Below, in pieces: positions 10,851 to 21,344 of a stretch of DNA of 64,000 nucleotides (positions within the stretch are counted from its first letter, which is position 1; each line of letters starts with the position of its first letter). Source of the stretch: Dama dama. Lineage: Eukaryota; Chordata; Mammalia; Artiodactyla; Cervidae. The stretch lies in assembly GCF_033118175.1 (NCBI RefSeq), contig NC_083701.1, positions 6,963,501 through 7,027,500 of the forward strand. Reading direction: 5' to 3'. A program made the position numbers and the translations under genes. The notes beneath the pieces were generated by a model, which worked only from the letters and a program-made list of their open reading frames with translations, was not told the origin of the DNA and made no database searches.

Positions 10851-11464
10851 CTTTTACTCTTTAAGAAACATTTTCTTTAGGTGATTTGACAAAAATGTTT
10901 TATCACTAACAGAGGGTGGTTTAAAGTCAAGTACACAGGTACCTTAGGAACTTGGTTCTAAATCTCAGATACCTTGACACTGGTCCTATGCATTTTAGCT
11001 AAATAACATTCTTCACAATCAATTATAACAAGGCACTGATGATTATAAGGAAAGTCTCTACCTATGCAACCATATCCTTCACTGTCTAGTTAGGGGAACC
11101 ATCCATCAACAGAGTTCTTTACTTTTCTTTCTGTAAAGGCACATCATTATCATCTAAGAGCAAATAAAATGAATCTATAGGATAAATGAAATTTTAAAAA
11201 GCACCTGTGCTTCTCTCCATAAATCTAATCTCAGTAGAAATAGACATACTAATTAATAAATGTGTACAAAATAAATTAGTACTGATGATAGATTAGTACA
11301 AAAGAAATCTAAATATTAAATGAGTCTTCTTCTTTGTTGGAAGTTAGCTTGGTCATGGAGTTTAAAGACTACCAAGAAAGAAGGCATCTGCATTATATCA
11401 GTTCTAATCATCTCCCTCTTTGCTATTTTCTTTCTGTCTTTTTATTTTAAATTCCCTTATTGTG
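10851..11464. other. No recognised feature
   Basis: AT-rich unique DNA with no supported gene, RNA or repeat. Confidence 0.4.
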
Positions 11465-11640
11465 ACTAGAGTTTATGAAGCACTTACATCACGGATGTCC
11501 CATTTATCATGCACAGCAACCCTACATCGTGTGGAAGCAGATACCGTGGTTGAGTAAACCAGACCTCAAAGAGGGTAAGTGTCTCTGCCACGTCCAGACA
11601 GTGAAGGAGAGGCAAAAAGATATTAGAAGCCAAGTCATTT
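11465..11640 (-). repeat. MIR SINE fragment
   Basis: Reverse MIR order is visible: 'tttatgaagcacttacatcac', 'catgcacagcaaccctacatcgtg', 'aaagagggtaagtgtctctgcca'. This region underlies the frame at 11475-11894, which is therefore not a gene. Confidence 0.5.
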
Positions 11641-12304
11641 GTTTCCAAATTCATTGCTCGTTTATCTTGTGGCAGGATTTTAATCTTTTGGAAAACCTCA
11701 TTTTAAAAAGCAAAATATCCAGTGTCACAGTACAAAAAGCAACTTGTTTGCTGGGAGATACAGTGGCGATGAGTCTTGATATCCAGGGAGAGGGTGAAGG
11801 GGCTAGATTATATCCTTTCATAGCCAGAATGATGTCAGATGATGGATGCTTCAGACTGAGTGGATCTGAAGATCACCCAAGGTTGGCACAATAAACAATG
11901 ACCAACGTAAAGATGTAACCCAAATCACTGCCACTGACAAGTCCATAATTTTTATCGTGGCCTCCCAGCAAGACAGCCTAAGTCAGCCATTAGTCACTGC
12001 TCAGCAGTGTCAGAGGAGAATATGACTGTGCTTCTGACCTCTGACATCATCTCAAGTCTGTGCTCAACTGGGGCCCTGTGCCTTCCACAAATGTTGATCT
12101 AAATCCTGAACTCTTCTTGTTATCCAAGAGAGATGCAAGTCTCTCTGAGTCATTAGGAATACTTAAAAATGAAACAAAACTGAAGGCTAATATTCCAAAA
12201 ACATCAGATATATGACTAAACAATAACTCCCAAATACGAAATGTTCAACATATATTAACAAAAACATGCAAAATGCATCCCTTATCCTCTGGGGGTCACT
12301 GGTG
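11641..12304. other. No recognised feature
   Basis: Unique DNA. No repeat or coding signal that I can support. Confidence 0.4.
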
Positions 12305-12452
12305 CTAACTCAGATTTTACATAAAGCATTCGGGATCTGAAAGTCTAGGTCACTTGCTCAAGGTTGAATAGCTGATGGGTCAATCATGAGGCTCTGAGCC
12401 CAAGTCTGACTACAAAACTCATGTCCTTACCACCTTTCCATAATGCCTCTTA
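12305..12452 (-). repeat. MIR SINE fragment
   Basis: Reverse MIR 5' half: 'gtcacttgctcaaggttgaatagctgatggg', 'ctctgagcccaagtctgactac', 'ccttaccacctttccataatgcctc'. Confidence 0.65.
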
Positions 12453-13455
12453 GGATGAGATAGCATCAATCAGATCAAAGAACAGGATCCTGAGCAGAGA
12501 GGAATGAAAACACACTGGAAAGAAAAAGGATGACTCATTCTTATAAGTGCCCCAGACCAAAGCACCAAGACAACGGCCATGATAAATTCTTCCACCCAGA
12601 GGAAATATCCCTGGGTTCTAATCTGTAGGTAAGGCTTGCATAAAATTTTTGGTATTATTACAGATCCTTTAAGTCTGACCAAGGTGATATTTGGAAAACC
12701 AGAAGCAGGCTCAGGGAAGCCACTGCAGACTGGAAGCAACCTGATAAAAATAAATGGTGATTTGGGAAGCTGAATATGGCAGTACAATGAAGAAGGGATT
12801 AGATTAGGGAGGTGGGAGGCAAGGAGACAGGTTAGAGGCTATTCCAACCGTCCAGATCCAAGAACTTGTTTGTAATTGATGTTCATGTGGTTAGCCCCAA
12901 ATTACCACAAGCACTGGCTGCCGCAAGTTGATTCTTTCTGACATCAAGGGCAGAGAGGTAGGGATATTTATGTCTGGCTGTAACCCCCACATGGGACAAC
13001 CTGTGAATAAAGCAATCTGTTCACCCATATGGACCCCACAAATTTTACAAATGTGAGTAAATTCACTCTCAACTTGTGTTTCCTATGATCAAATTCAGCA
13101 GAGATTAACCATCAGAATTACACCATTTGTAATTCCCTATTGTAGGGAGGGCTTGTCAGTTAGGTAAAACACACATAGTCAACATACACACCATCAACAA
13201 TAATGACAAAATTATTTATCCAAAATTATCTAACGGTTCTATATTCTACAAGGTGCCTTTAATCAATAAAACCACAGGCAATCTGACGCTTGATGTCATG
13301 AATATGGCTATAAGGTCATTATAAGGTCTATAAGGTCAATATCTCATCATTGGCTAGTTCTTAGTCAAGGAGAGTAAACTGATACTGTTTGAGATGGAAA
13401 TGTCCCTCTCTTTCCCTAAATAATGTCATGCCTGTCAACCTAAAACATACCTATG
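12453..13455. other. Mostly unique; faint L2 wording
   Basis: About 1 kb without a supported gene. A short phrase at 12800-12860 ('ggagacaggttagaggctattcca') resembles reverse L2. The minus frame at 12470-12787 shows no domain. Confidence 0.35.
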
Positions 13456-13730
13456 GGAAATATATTTCTTTATAATCATTCAGTCAGTCATTTACCAAGT
13501 CTATATTAAATGTCTGGTTGCATATGACACAAAATTGTGACAAATGTGGTAAGAATGGTCTAGGTTGTGGGGAAATAAATATGAATATAACAAGACTCTT
13601 GTCTTTGAGGAATTCAGAGTCTATTGTAATATGTTATCAAGTACCACAGGAGGCAGGAAGGTTAAGGCATATCAGACTCTTGAAAATCAATAAGTATGTA
13701 TTAAATGTCTGTTATGTATAAGGTCTTGGG
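13456..13730 (-). repeat. L2 LINE 3' end, decayed
   Basis: Reverse L2 3' wording: 'cattcagtcagtcatttacc', 'gtggggaaataaatatgaatataac', 'ttgaggaattcagagtctattg'. A second partial copy of the terminal motif ('aagtatgtattaaatgtctgttatg') lies at 13691-13716. Confidence 0.45.
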
Positions 13731-13732
13731 TT

Positions 13733-14022
13733 AAAGTGAAAATGAAAGTGACTCAGTCGTGTCTGACTCTTTGCAATCCCATGGACCACATGGTCCATGG
13801 AATGAATTCTCCAGGCCAGAATACTGGAGTGGGTAGCCCTTACCTTCTCCAGGGGATCTTCCCAACTCAGGGATCGAACCCAGGTCTCCCACAAGGGAAG
13901 CCCAGGAATACTAGAGTGGGTAGCCTATCCTTTCTCCAGCAGATCTTCCCAATCCAGGAATTGAACTGGGGTCTCCAGCATTGCAGGCAGATTCTTTACC
14001 AACTGAGCTATCAGGGAAGCCC
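13733..14022 (-). mobile_element. Bov-tA SINE with doubled tRNA head
   Basis: Reverse element with one BovA body and two tRNA-derived heads. The first reads 'agggatcgaacccaggtctcc' at about 13870, the second 'ggaattgaactggggtctcc' at about 13956, separated by a short BovA stub. The same composite plan recurs at 21012-21340 and at the right edge of the window. Confidence 0.88.
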
Positions 14023-14119
14023 AAGATCTTGGATTAATTACCATTATTTATAAATAATTGAAAGATAAAACTTAACAATCTTTCAAAATTCAGAAATATC
14101 TATGGGTTTGCAAACTAAG

Positions 14120-14285
14120 GCAATAATAATAGTAGATACACTTCTGTTGATACTTATCATTGAGCAATAGCTTTATTGAGTACCTACTGTATTCCAGGAA
14201 CTAAGGTAGATATTATGCATATATTGACAATTAAACTATGGTCTGTACCCTAAGTATATCATTATCTAGTGAGATATGTCTGTCA
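14120..14285 (-). repeat. L2/MIR-like fragment
   Basis: The text 'attgagtacctactgtattccaggaac' and 'cattatctagtgagat' fits the reverse L2 3' end, although MIR shares part of it. Confidence 0.4.
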
Positions 14286-14289
14286 GGTT

Positions 14290-14650
14290 AAATGATCCCA
14301 CACAAACAACTTCAAAGTCAACAAAGATTTATTTCTCAGTCATGCTATATTCACATCACGGTTCAGCCTCATCTCTGCTTCACATAGCCTCACATACAGG
14401 GGAAGTCTAGTGAGAAAGTGTCTATCTGAGAAATCTCTGTCCTTGTGGTAGAAGTGGGGAGAAGCAGAACCAAAAGAGACACAGGTCACTTCTGCTCACA
14501 TTTCAGCAGCCGATGATAGCACCAATGGGATGGGGAAAGAAAATCATCTCACAAGACGTGGCTTTAGAGGGAAGGAACTGGGATATTTGGTGAACAGCAA
14601 TATATCTACCACAGAGTCAGGTCACTAAACCCACAAACCCTCCCAGTAGT
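14290..14650. repeat. Ancient interspersed repeat, family unassigned
   Basis: Wording such as 'caacaaagatttatttctcagtcatg' and 'actgggatatttggtgaacagca' recurs in mammalian genomes to my knowledge, but I cannot name the family with confidence. No coding potential. Confidence 0.35.
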
Positions 14651-15047
14651 ACTTTTCCTAGTTCTCAAAAATATAATCAGTGTGGACATACTTATCAGTT
14701 GGCAGAAAGGAAATATCATCTGTTTACCCAAGAGCTATTATAGTAGGAAAGACCAAGTGCAAACCCATGAAATTACCTCCACCCTCTAATGCCAAGAACA
14801 AAATAAAATACAATAGCCCTTCACAAGGGTAATGACCCAATAGGAATTGGAAAATTCATTCTTCCTGACCCCATAATTTTAAGTTCCATCTTTCCAGAGG
14901 TTCTGGTTCCCAGTGCAAGAGAAATTACACTAGGGCGTCACAAAATTCTGCTAAACTTAAAATTGTTTTAGTCAAGTATTCTCTCAATATATCGGTTTGT
15001 GCACCACTGATGTACTGAATATTGTTTTTGCTGCTACTATGTTACTA
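14651..15047. other. No recognised feature
   Basis: Unique DNA, no supported gene. Confidence 0.4.
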
Positions 15048-15236
15048 CGACTACCATCACCACCATCACTCCGTCACGGTGGCCACCACCATCACCACCA
15101 CCATCATCATCATCACCATCATTACCACCACTACCATCACCATTACTACCATCACCATGACTACCATCATCACCATCGCCATCATCACCATCACCCACCC
15201 CTTTCATTACCAACATCACCGCCATCACCACTGTCA
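15048..15236 (+). repeat. CAT/CAC trinucleotide microsatellite
   Basis: About 190 bp of interrupted (CAY)n, mixing CAC, CAT, ACC and ATT triplets. It produces a His-rich frame on the plus strand (14997-15356), Thr/Ile-rich text in a second frame, and Asp/Gly-rich text on the minus strand. All are by-products of the repeat. Interruptions suggest it is old and only moderately unstable. Confidence 0.92.
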
Positions 15237-15654
15237 CTTTTAACTAAAGACTGCTGTGTGTCATGCATGTATTTTTATTTAATTGAATGTACAATGGTCC
15301 AACAAAGTAGGTACTATGGTTTTTATCATGTTATAGCTAAGGTAAATGAGGATTAATGACATTTTTTAATTGCTCAAGTCTCCATAGTTAATGAATAATA
15401 GAATTGGAAATTTAAATCCTAGAATTCTGATGCCAAAGCTCAAAAACCTACCTAGTATATAAATTACCTCTGAAGAATATTGAATTATTTTTAAAATGTC
15501 CACCTCTCTCTTTTTTTATGATGGCACAAACAGAACAAGGGTTAAAAAACAAAACAACACAATATTCCACTTCTTTCACTACTTTCAGATGATAGGAGGA
15601 AAATCACAGGGTTTCTGCCAGAAGATGTTTTTTTTTTTTTTTCCTGTTCTAGTT
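15237..15654. other. No recognised gene
   Basis: Unique AT-rich DNA with a T-run at about 15629-15643. Confidence 0.4.
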
Positions 15655-15840
15655 TCACCGCCAATTGACTGTGTGAACTTACAGAAATCTGTTAACCTCT
15701 CTGAGGTGTAACTGTAAAATGGAAACAATAATCTTGGATTGCCTTACCCAGTGCTGGTGAGAAAGATCAAAAAATATTTGCGACATCACAGTATGAACCA
15801 TAATTCCTGCAGAGGTGTAAATTACTATTATTTCTGCTTG
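15655..15840 (+). repeat. MIR SINE
   Basis: Forward MIR core: 'gactgtgtgaacttacagaaatctg', 'ttaacctctctgaggtgtaactgtaaaatgg' in consensus order. Confidence 0.7.
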
Positions 15841-16846
15841 ATTTTCCCTTGCTTTGGAAAGCTAGCCTCCCCTTATCTCACAAGAACTTAGATTATGGTC
15901 TCTAGTCTGTGGCTGGAGAGATATTCATAATATTTACTACAAAGGATAATCATAATTATTTGAAGATACTTGGTTTTCAATAATAGAACAATGGCTATTT
16001 TTCATTCTGATGTCTAGAAAAGAAGGCTGCCTCTGATTGGCCTAGGACCCCCGAAGGAACAGGACCTCAGGGAATTTTCCAAATGTTTCCAGTTCAATGG
16101 GAGGGCAGGTGATGAGGAAGAAGTGAAAGCCTCTATTGTTCACCCTAAAGAATCATTTCAAAAGGGAGGTTTTTTCCTGACTCACGAGCTGCCAACAGTT
16201 CTTCAATTATTCAATTCACGGATTGGCAATTCCATTATTCCATCCAGAAAGAAAATAGAGGGAAGATTATGAAACACCACAGGACAACTCCTCATCAGGC
16301 TTGTTTCTCACAAGCAGAATGGACTAGGGTCTGCACAGAAAGACCTGCCTGGCACGTATTCGAGAACTAAGTACCACTAGAGAGGGTCCTTTGGATAAGT
16401 TATGCTGGCTTTTCTGAGTAAGTGCTGTGCTGTTCATGCCCTCCTGAGTCACCCTGAGCTCACCTGTAGAGCCGCACTGAGGACAGACCAGTGCTCGGGA
16501 TGGTGGGGAAGAATCCATGCGATTCTACAGAACAGAACCCTGACCCACTCCCTTGACATGGGAACAGATAACTACAGAACCTTCCCTAAAGTAGAGAAGA
16601 CCCCCCTTCTCTGGATAAGACTCATTCTGAAAAGTTATTTTAAATGCACTGATGGAGAGCCATGGGATGTTAAGGTGTCAGAAGCAGCCAAAGGGTGGCT
16701 ACTCTTCTTGGCTTCGTGCCACATACTAAGTGATGCTTAGACTTTGCCTGCATCCAGCTCATCACTCTGGCAAAGGGGAAATTATTTTAAACATAGGAGC
16801 TGTACTAGGTCCTGGCCTGGCTTAACCTACTTGTATAAATGAGTCA
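15841..16846. other. Unique DNA, no supported gene
   Basis: About 1 kb with no repeat that I recognise. The frame at 16402-16740 (112 codons) has no domain, and no splice or promoter context is apparent; I treat it as chance. Confidence 0.4.
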
Positions 16847-17075
16847 GGGCTTCCCAGGTGATGCTAGTGGTAAAGAACCCACTTGCCAATGCAGGAGACT
16901 TAGGAAATGCAGCTTCTATCCCTGTGTCAAGAAGATCATTTGGAGGAAAGCAACAAAACCCACTTCAATGTTCTTGCCTGGAGAATCCCATGGACAGAGG
17001 AGCCTGGTGGGCTGCAGTCCAGAGGGTTGCAAAGAGTTGGACATAGCCTGAGAGACTTGCACCCAAACACAAATA
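16847..17075 (+). mobile_element. Bov-tA SINE
   Basis: Forward element: head 'gggcttcccaggtgatgctag' and BovA body with 'cttgcctggagaatcccatgg'. The internal-promoter B-box area ('cagcttctatccctgtgtc') is diverged from consensus. Confidence 0.9.
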
Positions 17076-17617
17076 AGTGAGTGCTGAAGAGTTTGCCTGT
17101 AGCCCTCAACCAAACTCCCGGCTTCAAACAAGCAGCTGCCTACAAGAAGGAAACCATTCTGATGTCTTCCTTTCCTCACAGGGACCAGAAATGATGTGCC
17201 ACAGAAACCTCTATTTATAATTCTTCTATCATTTTGAACACTAAGAGATAGATTTTTCTATATTCTCTAATTGAAGCAGGCAAATCTAATTTCTGGCATA
17301 GGAAGTATATTCATAGATATACTGCCAGTTTTACACTTTATCTTCTTTATTTCGAAGTGTATAATTTATCTCCTAGGCAATGGCACCCATATCTTAATAT
17401 GACTTATGTAAGAAAAATAGCCCACAGTCACGGAATATTAATTGTTTCTGTTTTCCCCAAAAGTGAAGAGAGAAAAAAAGTTATATGCCTAGTGAGAGCA
17501 GATCCAACTTTGAGTTTTTAAACCTAATTCAATATTTCCCATAACATCTTTCTAATAAATGTTGGTTCAAGATGTCTTCCTTGGTAATTAAATTTGGTGC
17601 TCCCTACCCTCCTCTTC
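17076..17617. other. No recognised feature
   Basis: Unique DNA without a supported gene or repeat. Confidence 0.4.
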
Positions 17618-17828
17618 AGGGGTCCCTGGTGACTCAAACATCAAAGAATCTGCTTGCAATGCAGGTACCTGGTTTCAATCCCTGGATTGGGAAGATGCCC
17701 TGTAGGAGGGCATGGCAACCCAATCCAATATTCTTGCCTGGAGAATCCCACGGACAGAGGAGCCTGGTGGGCTACAGTCCCTGGAGTCTCAAAGAGTCAG
17801 ACACAACTGAGCGACTAAGCACGCACAC
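17618..17828 (+). mobile_element. Bov-tA SINE, first of a direct pair
   Basis: Forward copy with a diverged head ('gggtccctggtgactcaaac') and good BovA body ('agtcagacacaactgagcgac'). It is followed after about 10 bp by another Bov-tA in the same direction. Confidence 0.9.
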
Positions 17829-17837
17829 TCTCCTCTT

Positions 17838-18045
17838 TGGGCTTCCCAGGTGGCAAGGTAGTAAAGAATCCACCTGCCAATGCAGGAGACGCAGGTTCGA
17901 TCCCCTGGTGGGGAAGATCCCCTGGAGAAGGAAATGACAACCCTCTCCAGTTTTCTTGCCTGGGAAATCCCATGGACAGAGGAGCCTAGCAGGCTACAGT
18001 TCATGGGGTTGAAAAGAGTTGAGCATGACTGAGTAACTAGCATTT
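17838..18045 (+). mobile_element. Bov-tA SINE, second of a direct pair
   Basis: Forward copy with a near-consensus head ('gggcttcccaggtggcaagg', 'gcaggttcgatcccctggt') and BovA body. The CTCTCCTCTT joint before it resembles CCTCCTCTT upstream of the first copy, so this one may have landed in the first copy's flanking duplication. Confidence 0.9.
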
Positions 18046-18568
18046 TCACTTTTTTTTCAGGCCTCCTTCATGCCATACTGCAGCAGACAGCTAGGCCCTA
18101 GCACTTGGTCTGACCAATCCCATTATCCAAGAATCAAAATACAGCTGGTGTTGAAGAAAGAGTGAGCCTTGCACTGAAAATTAGAGGGTTTCCTCAACTA
18201 TAATGTAGGCCAGAAGGCTAAACATTTTACTAAGTAAGAAACAAATCCAATACTGTTATAACTGTTTCACCCCTACCAGTCTACCCATAGAAGTCAGCAT
18301 TACCTTGAATTCCCAGGGCAGGACAAATACAAAGGAAGGCTTGGCATTTTAGCAAGTCTGCAGATGTAAGGGAGTAGGTTATCAAAATTGAGTCCACATT
18401 TCATTATGTTACATAAAAATAAATTGGCTCCAAATAACACAAAATCACTTTTGTCATTATGATCCTTTTTAAAGTAATACTGTCTCTGTCATGAGTTTAT
18501 TCTCATAGGTGAATGATTGCATTATAATAGTGTTGCCTAAAGAAACAGACCCTTCCCTCACACCCATT
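18046..18568. other. No recognised feature
   Basis: Unique DNA without a supported gene. Confidence 0.4.
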
Positions 18569-18580
18569 CACACACAACCC

Positions 18581-18797
18581 TGCTAAGCCACTTCAGTCGT
18601 GTCTGATTCTTTGGGACCAAATGGACTATAGCCCAGCAGTCTCTTCTGTCCTTGGAATTTTCCAGGCAAGAATACTGGAGTGGGTTGCCATTTCCTCCTC
18701 CAGGGGATTGTCCTGACCCAGGGATCGAACCCACTTCTCTTTTGTCACCTGTATTGGCCGGCAGGTTCTTTACCACTAGCGCCACCTGGGAAACCCA
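18581..18797 (-). mobile_element. Bov-tA SINE with exact TSD
   Basis: Reverse element with BovA body and tRNA head ending 'gccacctgggaaaccca'. An exact 12-bp target-site duplication, cacacacaaccc, lies at 18569-18580 and 18798-18809, fixing both edges. Confidence 0.95.
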
Positions 18798-18809
18798 CAC
18801 ACACAACCC

Positions 18810-19321
18810 AGAGACACTTAATAATGAGCCAGAAGCTACCAACAGATTCTTCTCTTCCCTTACCCCCGACCAATGTGTAGAGAAGAACCTATGTCTGACC
18901 AAGTCAAGAAGACTCACCACTTTGTGCTATTTGCCAAATTAGCAGAAGGGGAGAATGGCCAAGCAGAAGTTGAAAAGAGTGTCTTTAAGCCACAAATCAC
19001 TTCTTATGGTTTAGTATTTTTAGTAAGACATACGAAAAATCTAAAGACCCCAAGAACTCCACTGATATTCCTAGAAAAGAATCTCAGCTCCTCTGACTCT
19101 CAGGTGGCTGTCAGGTGTGGACAGAGAAGAGAGTGGCTCGCCATAAAGGGGCCAGGGACTTTCCAGAAACACCTGCATTGACGCATAGATTGTCACCACC
19201 GCTACTGATTCAGTATTTAAGTGTTGACTTTCACCGCATGGCATCTTGTAGTTACTTGGAATGAACACAAGTTCTTGGGAGCCCACTGGATCTGAGTGTG
19301 AATGTACACTCTGTCCTAATG
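18810..19321. other. No recognised gene
   Basis: Unique DNA. The frame at 18873-19181 has no domain and is overlapped by others on the opposite strand. Confidence 0.4.
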
Positions 19322-19545
19322 GGCTTGGGGGTGTCCCAGGTGGCACTAATGGTAAAGAACCCGCCTGCCAATGCAGAAGACATAAGAGACACAGATTTGA
19401 TTCCTGGGTCAGGAAGAATCCCTGGAGAAGGGCATGGCAATCCATTCCCATATTGTTGCCTGGGAAACACCACAGACAGAGAAGACTAGTGGGCTACAGT
19501 TCATGTGGTCACAAAAGACTCAGATGTGCTGAAGCAGCTGAACAC
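19322..19545 (+). mobile_element. Bov-tA SINE
   Basis: Forward element with head ('tgtcccaggtggcactaatgg', 'agatttgattcctgggtcag') and BovA body ending near 'gctgaagcagctgaacac'. It is the source of several overlapping frames at 19252-19489. Confidence 0.9.
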
Positions 19546-19624
19546 TGTACACTGAGGTTTATCCTCCGCACGCGGGTTGTAACACCGCTGCCTGCCTCAC
19601 GTGGTTGCGTGTGGGTTTCCCGAG

Positions 19625-19665
19625 GTGGGGTTCACAAGATGCATCTTGTGGGGTTCACAAGATGC
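19625..19665 (+). repeat. Short tandem duplication with palindrome
   Basis: The 18-mer gtggggttcacaagatgc occurs exactly at 19625-19642 and 19648-19665 (period 23). The joint forms a perfect 14-bp palindrome, caagatgcatcttg, at 19635-19648. Confidence 0.9.
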
Positions 19666-20339
19666 TTTGTTTGCCAGCACCATGCCTCCCTGTTTGGAGA
19701 ACTACCCCCTCCCTCTTGCCTGCCTGCATCTTTTTTGGGCCCATCCCAGACTGAGATGTACCTGGAAACTGCCACATTCTTTTGGAGTCCTCAGCCATGA
19801 CTAATTAGGCCAAGTGGGGTCCCAACAGGGATGTTTTGAATCAGAACTGGGAACAGTAACTAACGGCTAGTGCTATTCTTCTTTGGATTCAAAGCTGCAA
19901 GATAGCAGCGTAATGCTGCCAGCAGCCAAGTTCATAGTCATGTGAAGTCCAGTCCCATTCATTCAAAATTAATAGAGTTGATCATAATCCTCATTTCCTC
20001 TTGCATACCTCACGTCTCCTTTCAAGTAATTTTATTCAGGCCTTTGCCTCTACTTGCTCACGAAATCTTTTTTTATAAAGGATATAATGTCCTCCATTTT
20101 GCCAAACCCAATAGTTGTCTCTCTGTTTTTATTTTTTATGAAATTCAGTAAATCCTCCTTACTTCCTGGACCCCATCTTTTCCTGTTGACATACCTGGTT
20201 TTTGGTCATGTTTTCTCAGCCTCTTCACTGGCTCTTTCTCCAACCAACTCTTGCCTGTGAGAGTGTCAGCAGGAGGTCTGGATTGCCCCATCCTGGGTCT
20301 CCACTCTCTTTCCATACTCTCTCCTCAGATAATCTCAGC
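19666..20339. other. No recognised gene
   Basis: Unique DNA. The frame at 19261-19800 mixes SINE and unique sequence and is not a gene. Confidence 0.4.
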
Positions 20340-20675
20340 AGGCCTGGTCTTCAAGCGTCATTGCCACTGTGACTGCATTTGCAGACAGGGTCTTTGAAGA
20401 GGTGATTAAGTTAAAATGAGGTCATTAGGGCAGGCCTTAATCTAATGTGACCAGTGTCTTGATAAGAGATAACGGGGTCACAGACACACACAGAGGGCAG
20501 ACCACAAGAAACCACAGAAAGATGGGCCCCAAGGAGAGAGGCTGCAGAACCTATCCTGCTGAGCCCTGGGTCTTGGACAGCCTGCTTCCAGAATTATGAG
20601 AAAATAACTCCTGGTATGTAAGCCACACCTTCGCTGGCACTTGTCATGGCGGTCCTAACAAGCCATACGGTCACT
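20340..20675 (+). repeat. MLT1-type MaLR LTR
   Basis: Wording of the ERVL-MaLR LTR family in order: 'cagacagggtctttgaagaggtgattaagttaaaatgagg', 'cttaatctaatgtgaccagtgtcttgataag', 'aagccacaccttcgctggcacttgtcatggcggtcctaac'. A solitary LTR relic with no internal retroviral sequence beside it. (Quoted pieces are split across 20360-20665.). Confidence 0.7.
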
Positions 20676-20776
20676 GTGGTAGATGTTGTAAGGTCTAGAG
20701 CTCCACGAGCCACTACTATAGGGGAATAGCCCCCCACCAGACCCAGGCCTGAAGAGGCTCTGCAGAATAGAGGGCA

Positions 20777-20990
20777 TGTAGGTGGTGGCTCAGATGGCAA
20801 AGAATCTGCCTGCAATGCAGGAGACGCAAGTTCAATCCCTGGGTCAGGAAGATCCCCTGGAGAAGGGAATGGCAAGCCACTCCAGTAATAGTTGCCTGGA
20901 GAAGCCTGTGAACAGAGGAGCCCGATGGGTCACAGTCCATGGGGTCGCAGACAGCTGGACACAACTGAAGACTAACACTTCACTTTAGAT
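20777..20990 (+). mobile_element. Bov-tA SINE
   Basis: Forward element with head ('gcaagttcaatccctgggtc') and BovA body ending 'ggacacaactgaagactaac'. The 5' few bases of the head are diverged or missing. Confidence 0.9.
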
Positions 20991-21011
20991 GGAAGAGAGG
21001 GGCTAAGAGAG

Positions 21012-21340
21012 GGGCTTCCCGGGTAGCTCAGTTGGTAAAGAATCTGCCTGCAATGCTGGAGACTCCCATTCGATTCCTGGGTTGGGAAGATCCCCTGGAA
21101 AACGGGTAGGCTACCCACTTTAGTATTCTTGGGCTTCCCTACTGGCTCAGATGGTAATGAATCTGCCTGCAATGCGGGAGACCTGGGTTTGATCCCTGGG
21201 TCAGGAAGATCCCCTGGAGGAGGGCATGGCAACCCACTCCAGTATTCTTACCTGGAGAATCCCATGGACAGAGGAGCCTGGTTGGCTGCAGGCCATGGGG
21301 TCGCAAACAGTCAAACACAACTGAACGGACTAAGCACCAG
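21012..21340 (+). mobile_element. Bov-tA SINE with doubled tRNA head
   Basis: Two tRNA-derived heads in direct order ('gggcttcccgggtagctcag' at 21016 and 'gggcttccctactggctcag' at 21131), each with its own B-box-like motif, followed by one BovA body. The first head carries a short BovA stub ending 'agtattctt'. It matches the composite at 63868-64000. Confidence 0.92.
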
Positions 21341-21344
21341 TACA

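Noticed and set aside
11475..11894. 139-codon frame as a gene
   Set aside because: Starts in a MIR remnant, shows no domain, and lacks splice or promoter context.
14997..15356. 119-codon His-rich frame as a possible metal-binding protein gene
   Set aside because: Composition is fully explained by the CAT/CAC microsatellite; the flanks show no domain or gene signal.
16402..16740. 112-codon frame in apparently unique DNA
   Set aside because: No homology or motif that I recognise; length is within chance expectation for 64 kb in six frames.
17838..17920. tRNA-like A/B-box sequences as real tRNA genes (also at every other Bov-tA and CHR head)
   Set aside because: They are SINE heads fused to BovA or CHR bodies and cannot fold as complete, mature tRNAs.
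17618..18045. Segmental tandem duplication of one Bov-tA
   Set aside because: The two copies differ throughout the head and tail, so independent insertions are more likely.
19261..19800. 179-codon frame as a gene
   Set aside because: The first half is Bov-tA sequence and the second half crosses the short tandem duplication; no domain.
20340..20675. Polyadenylation and terminal-exon signals as part of a host gene (also 60565-60905)
   Set aside because: The AATAAA-like motifs belong to MaLR LTR sequence, not to a recognisable gene end.
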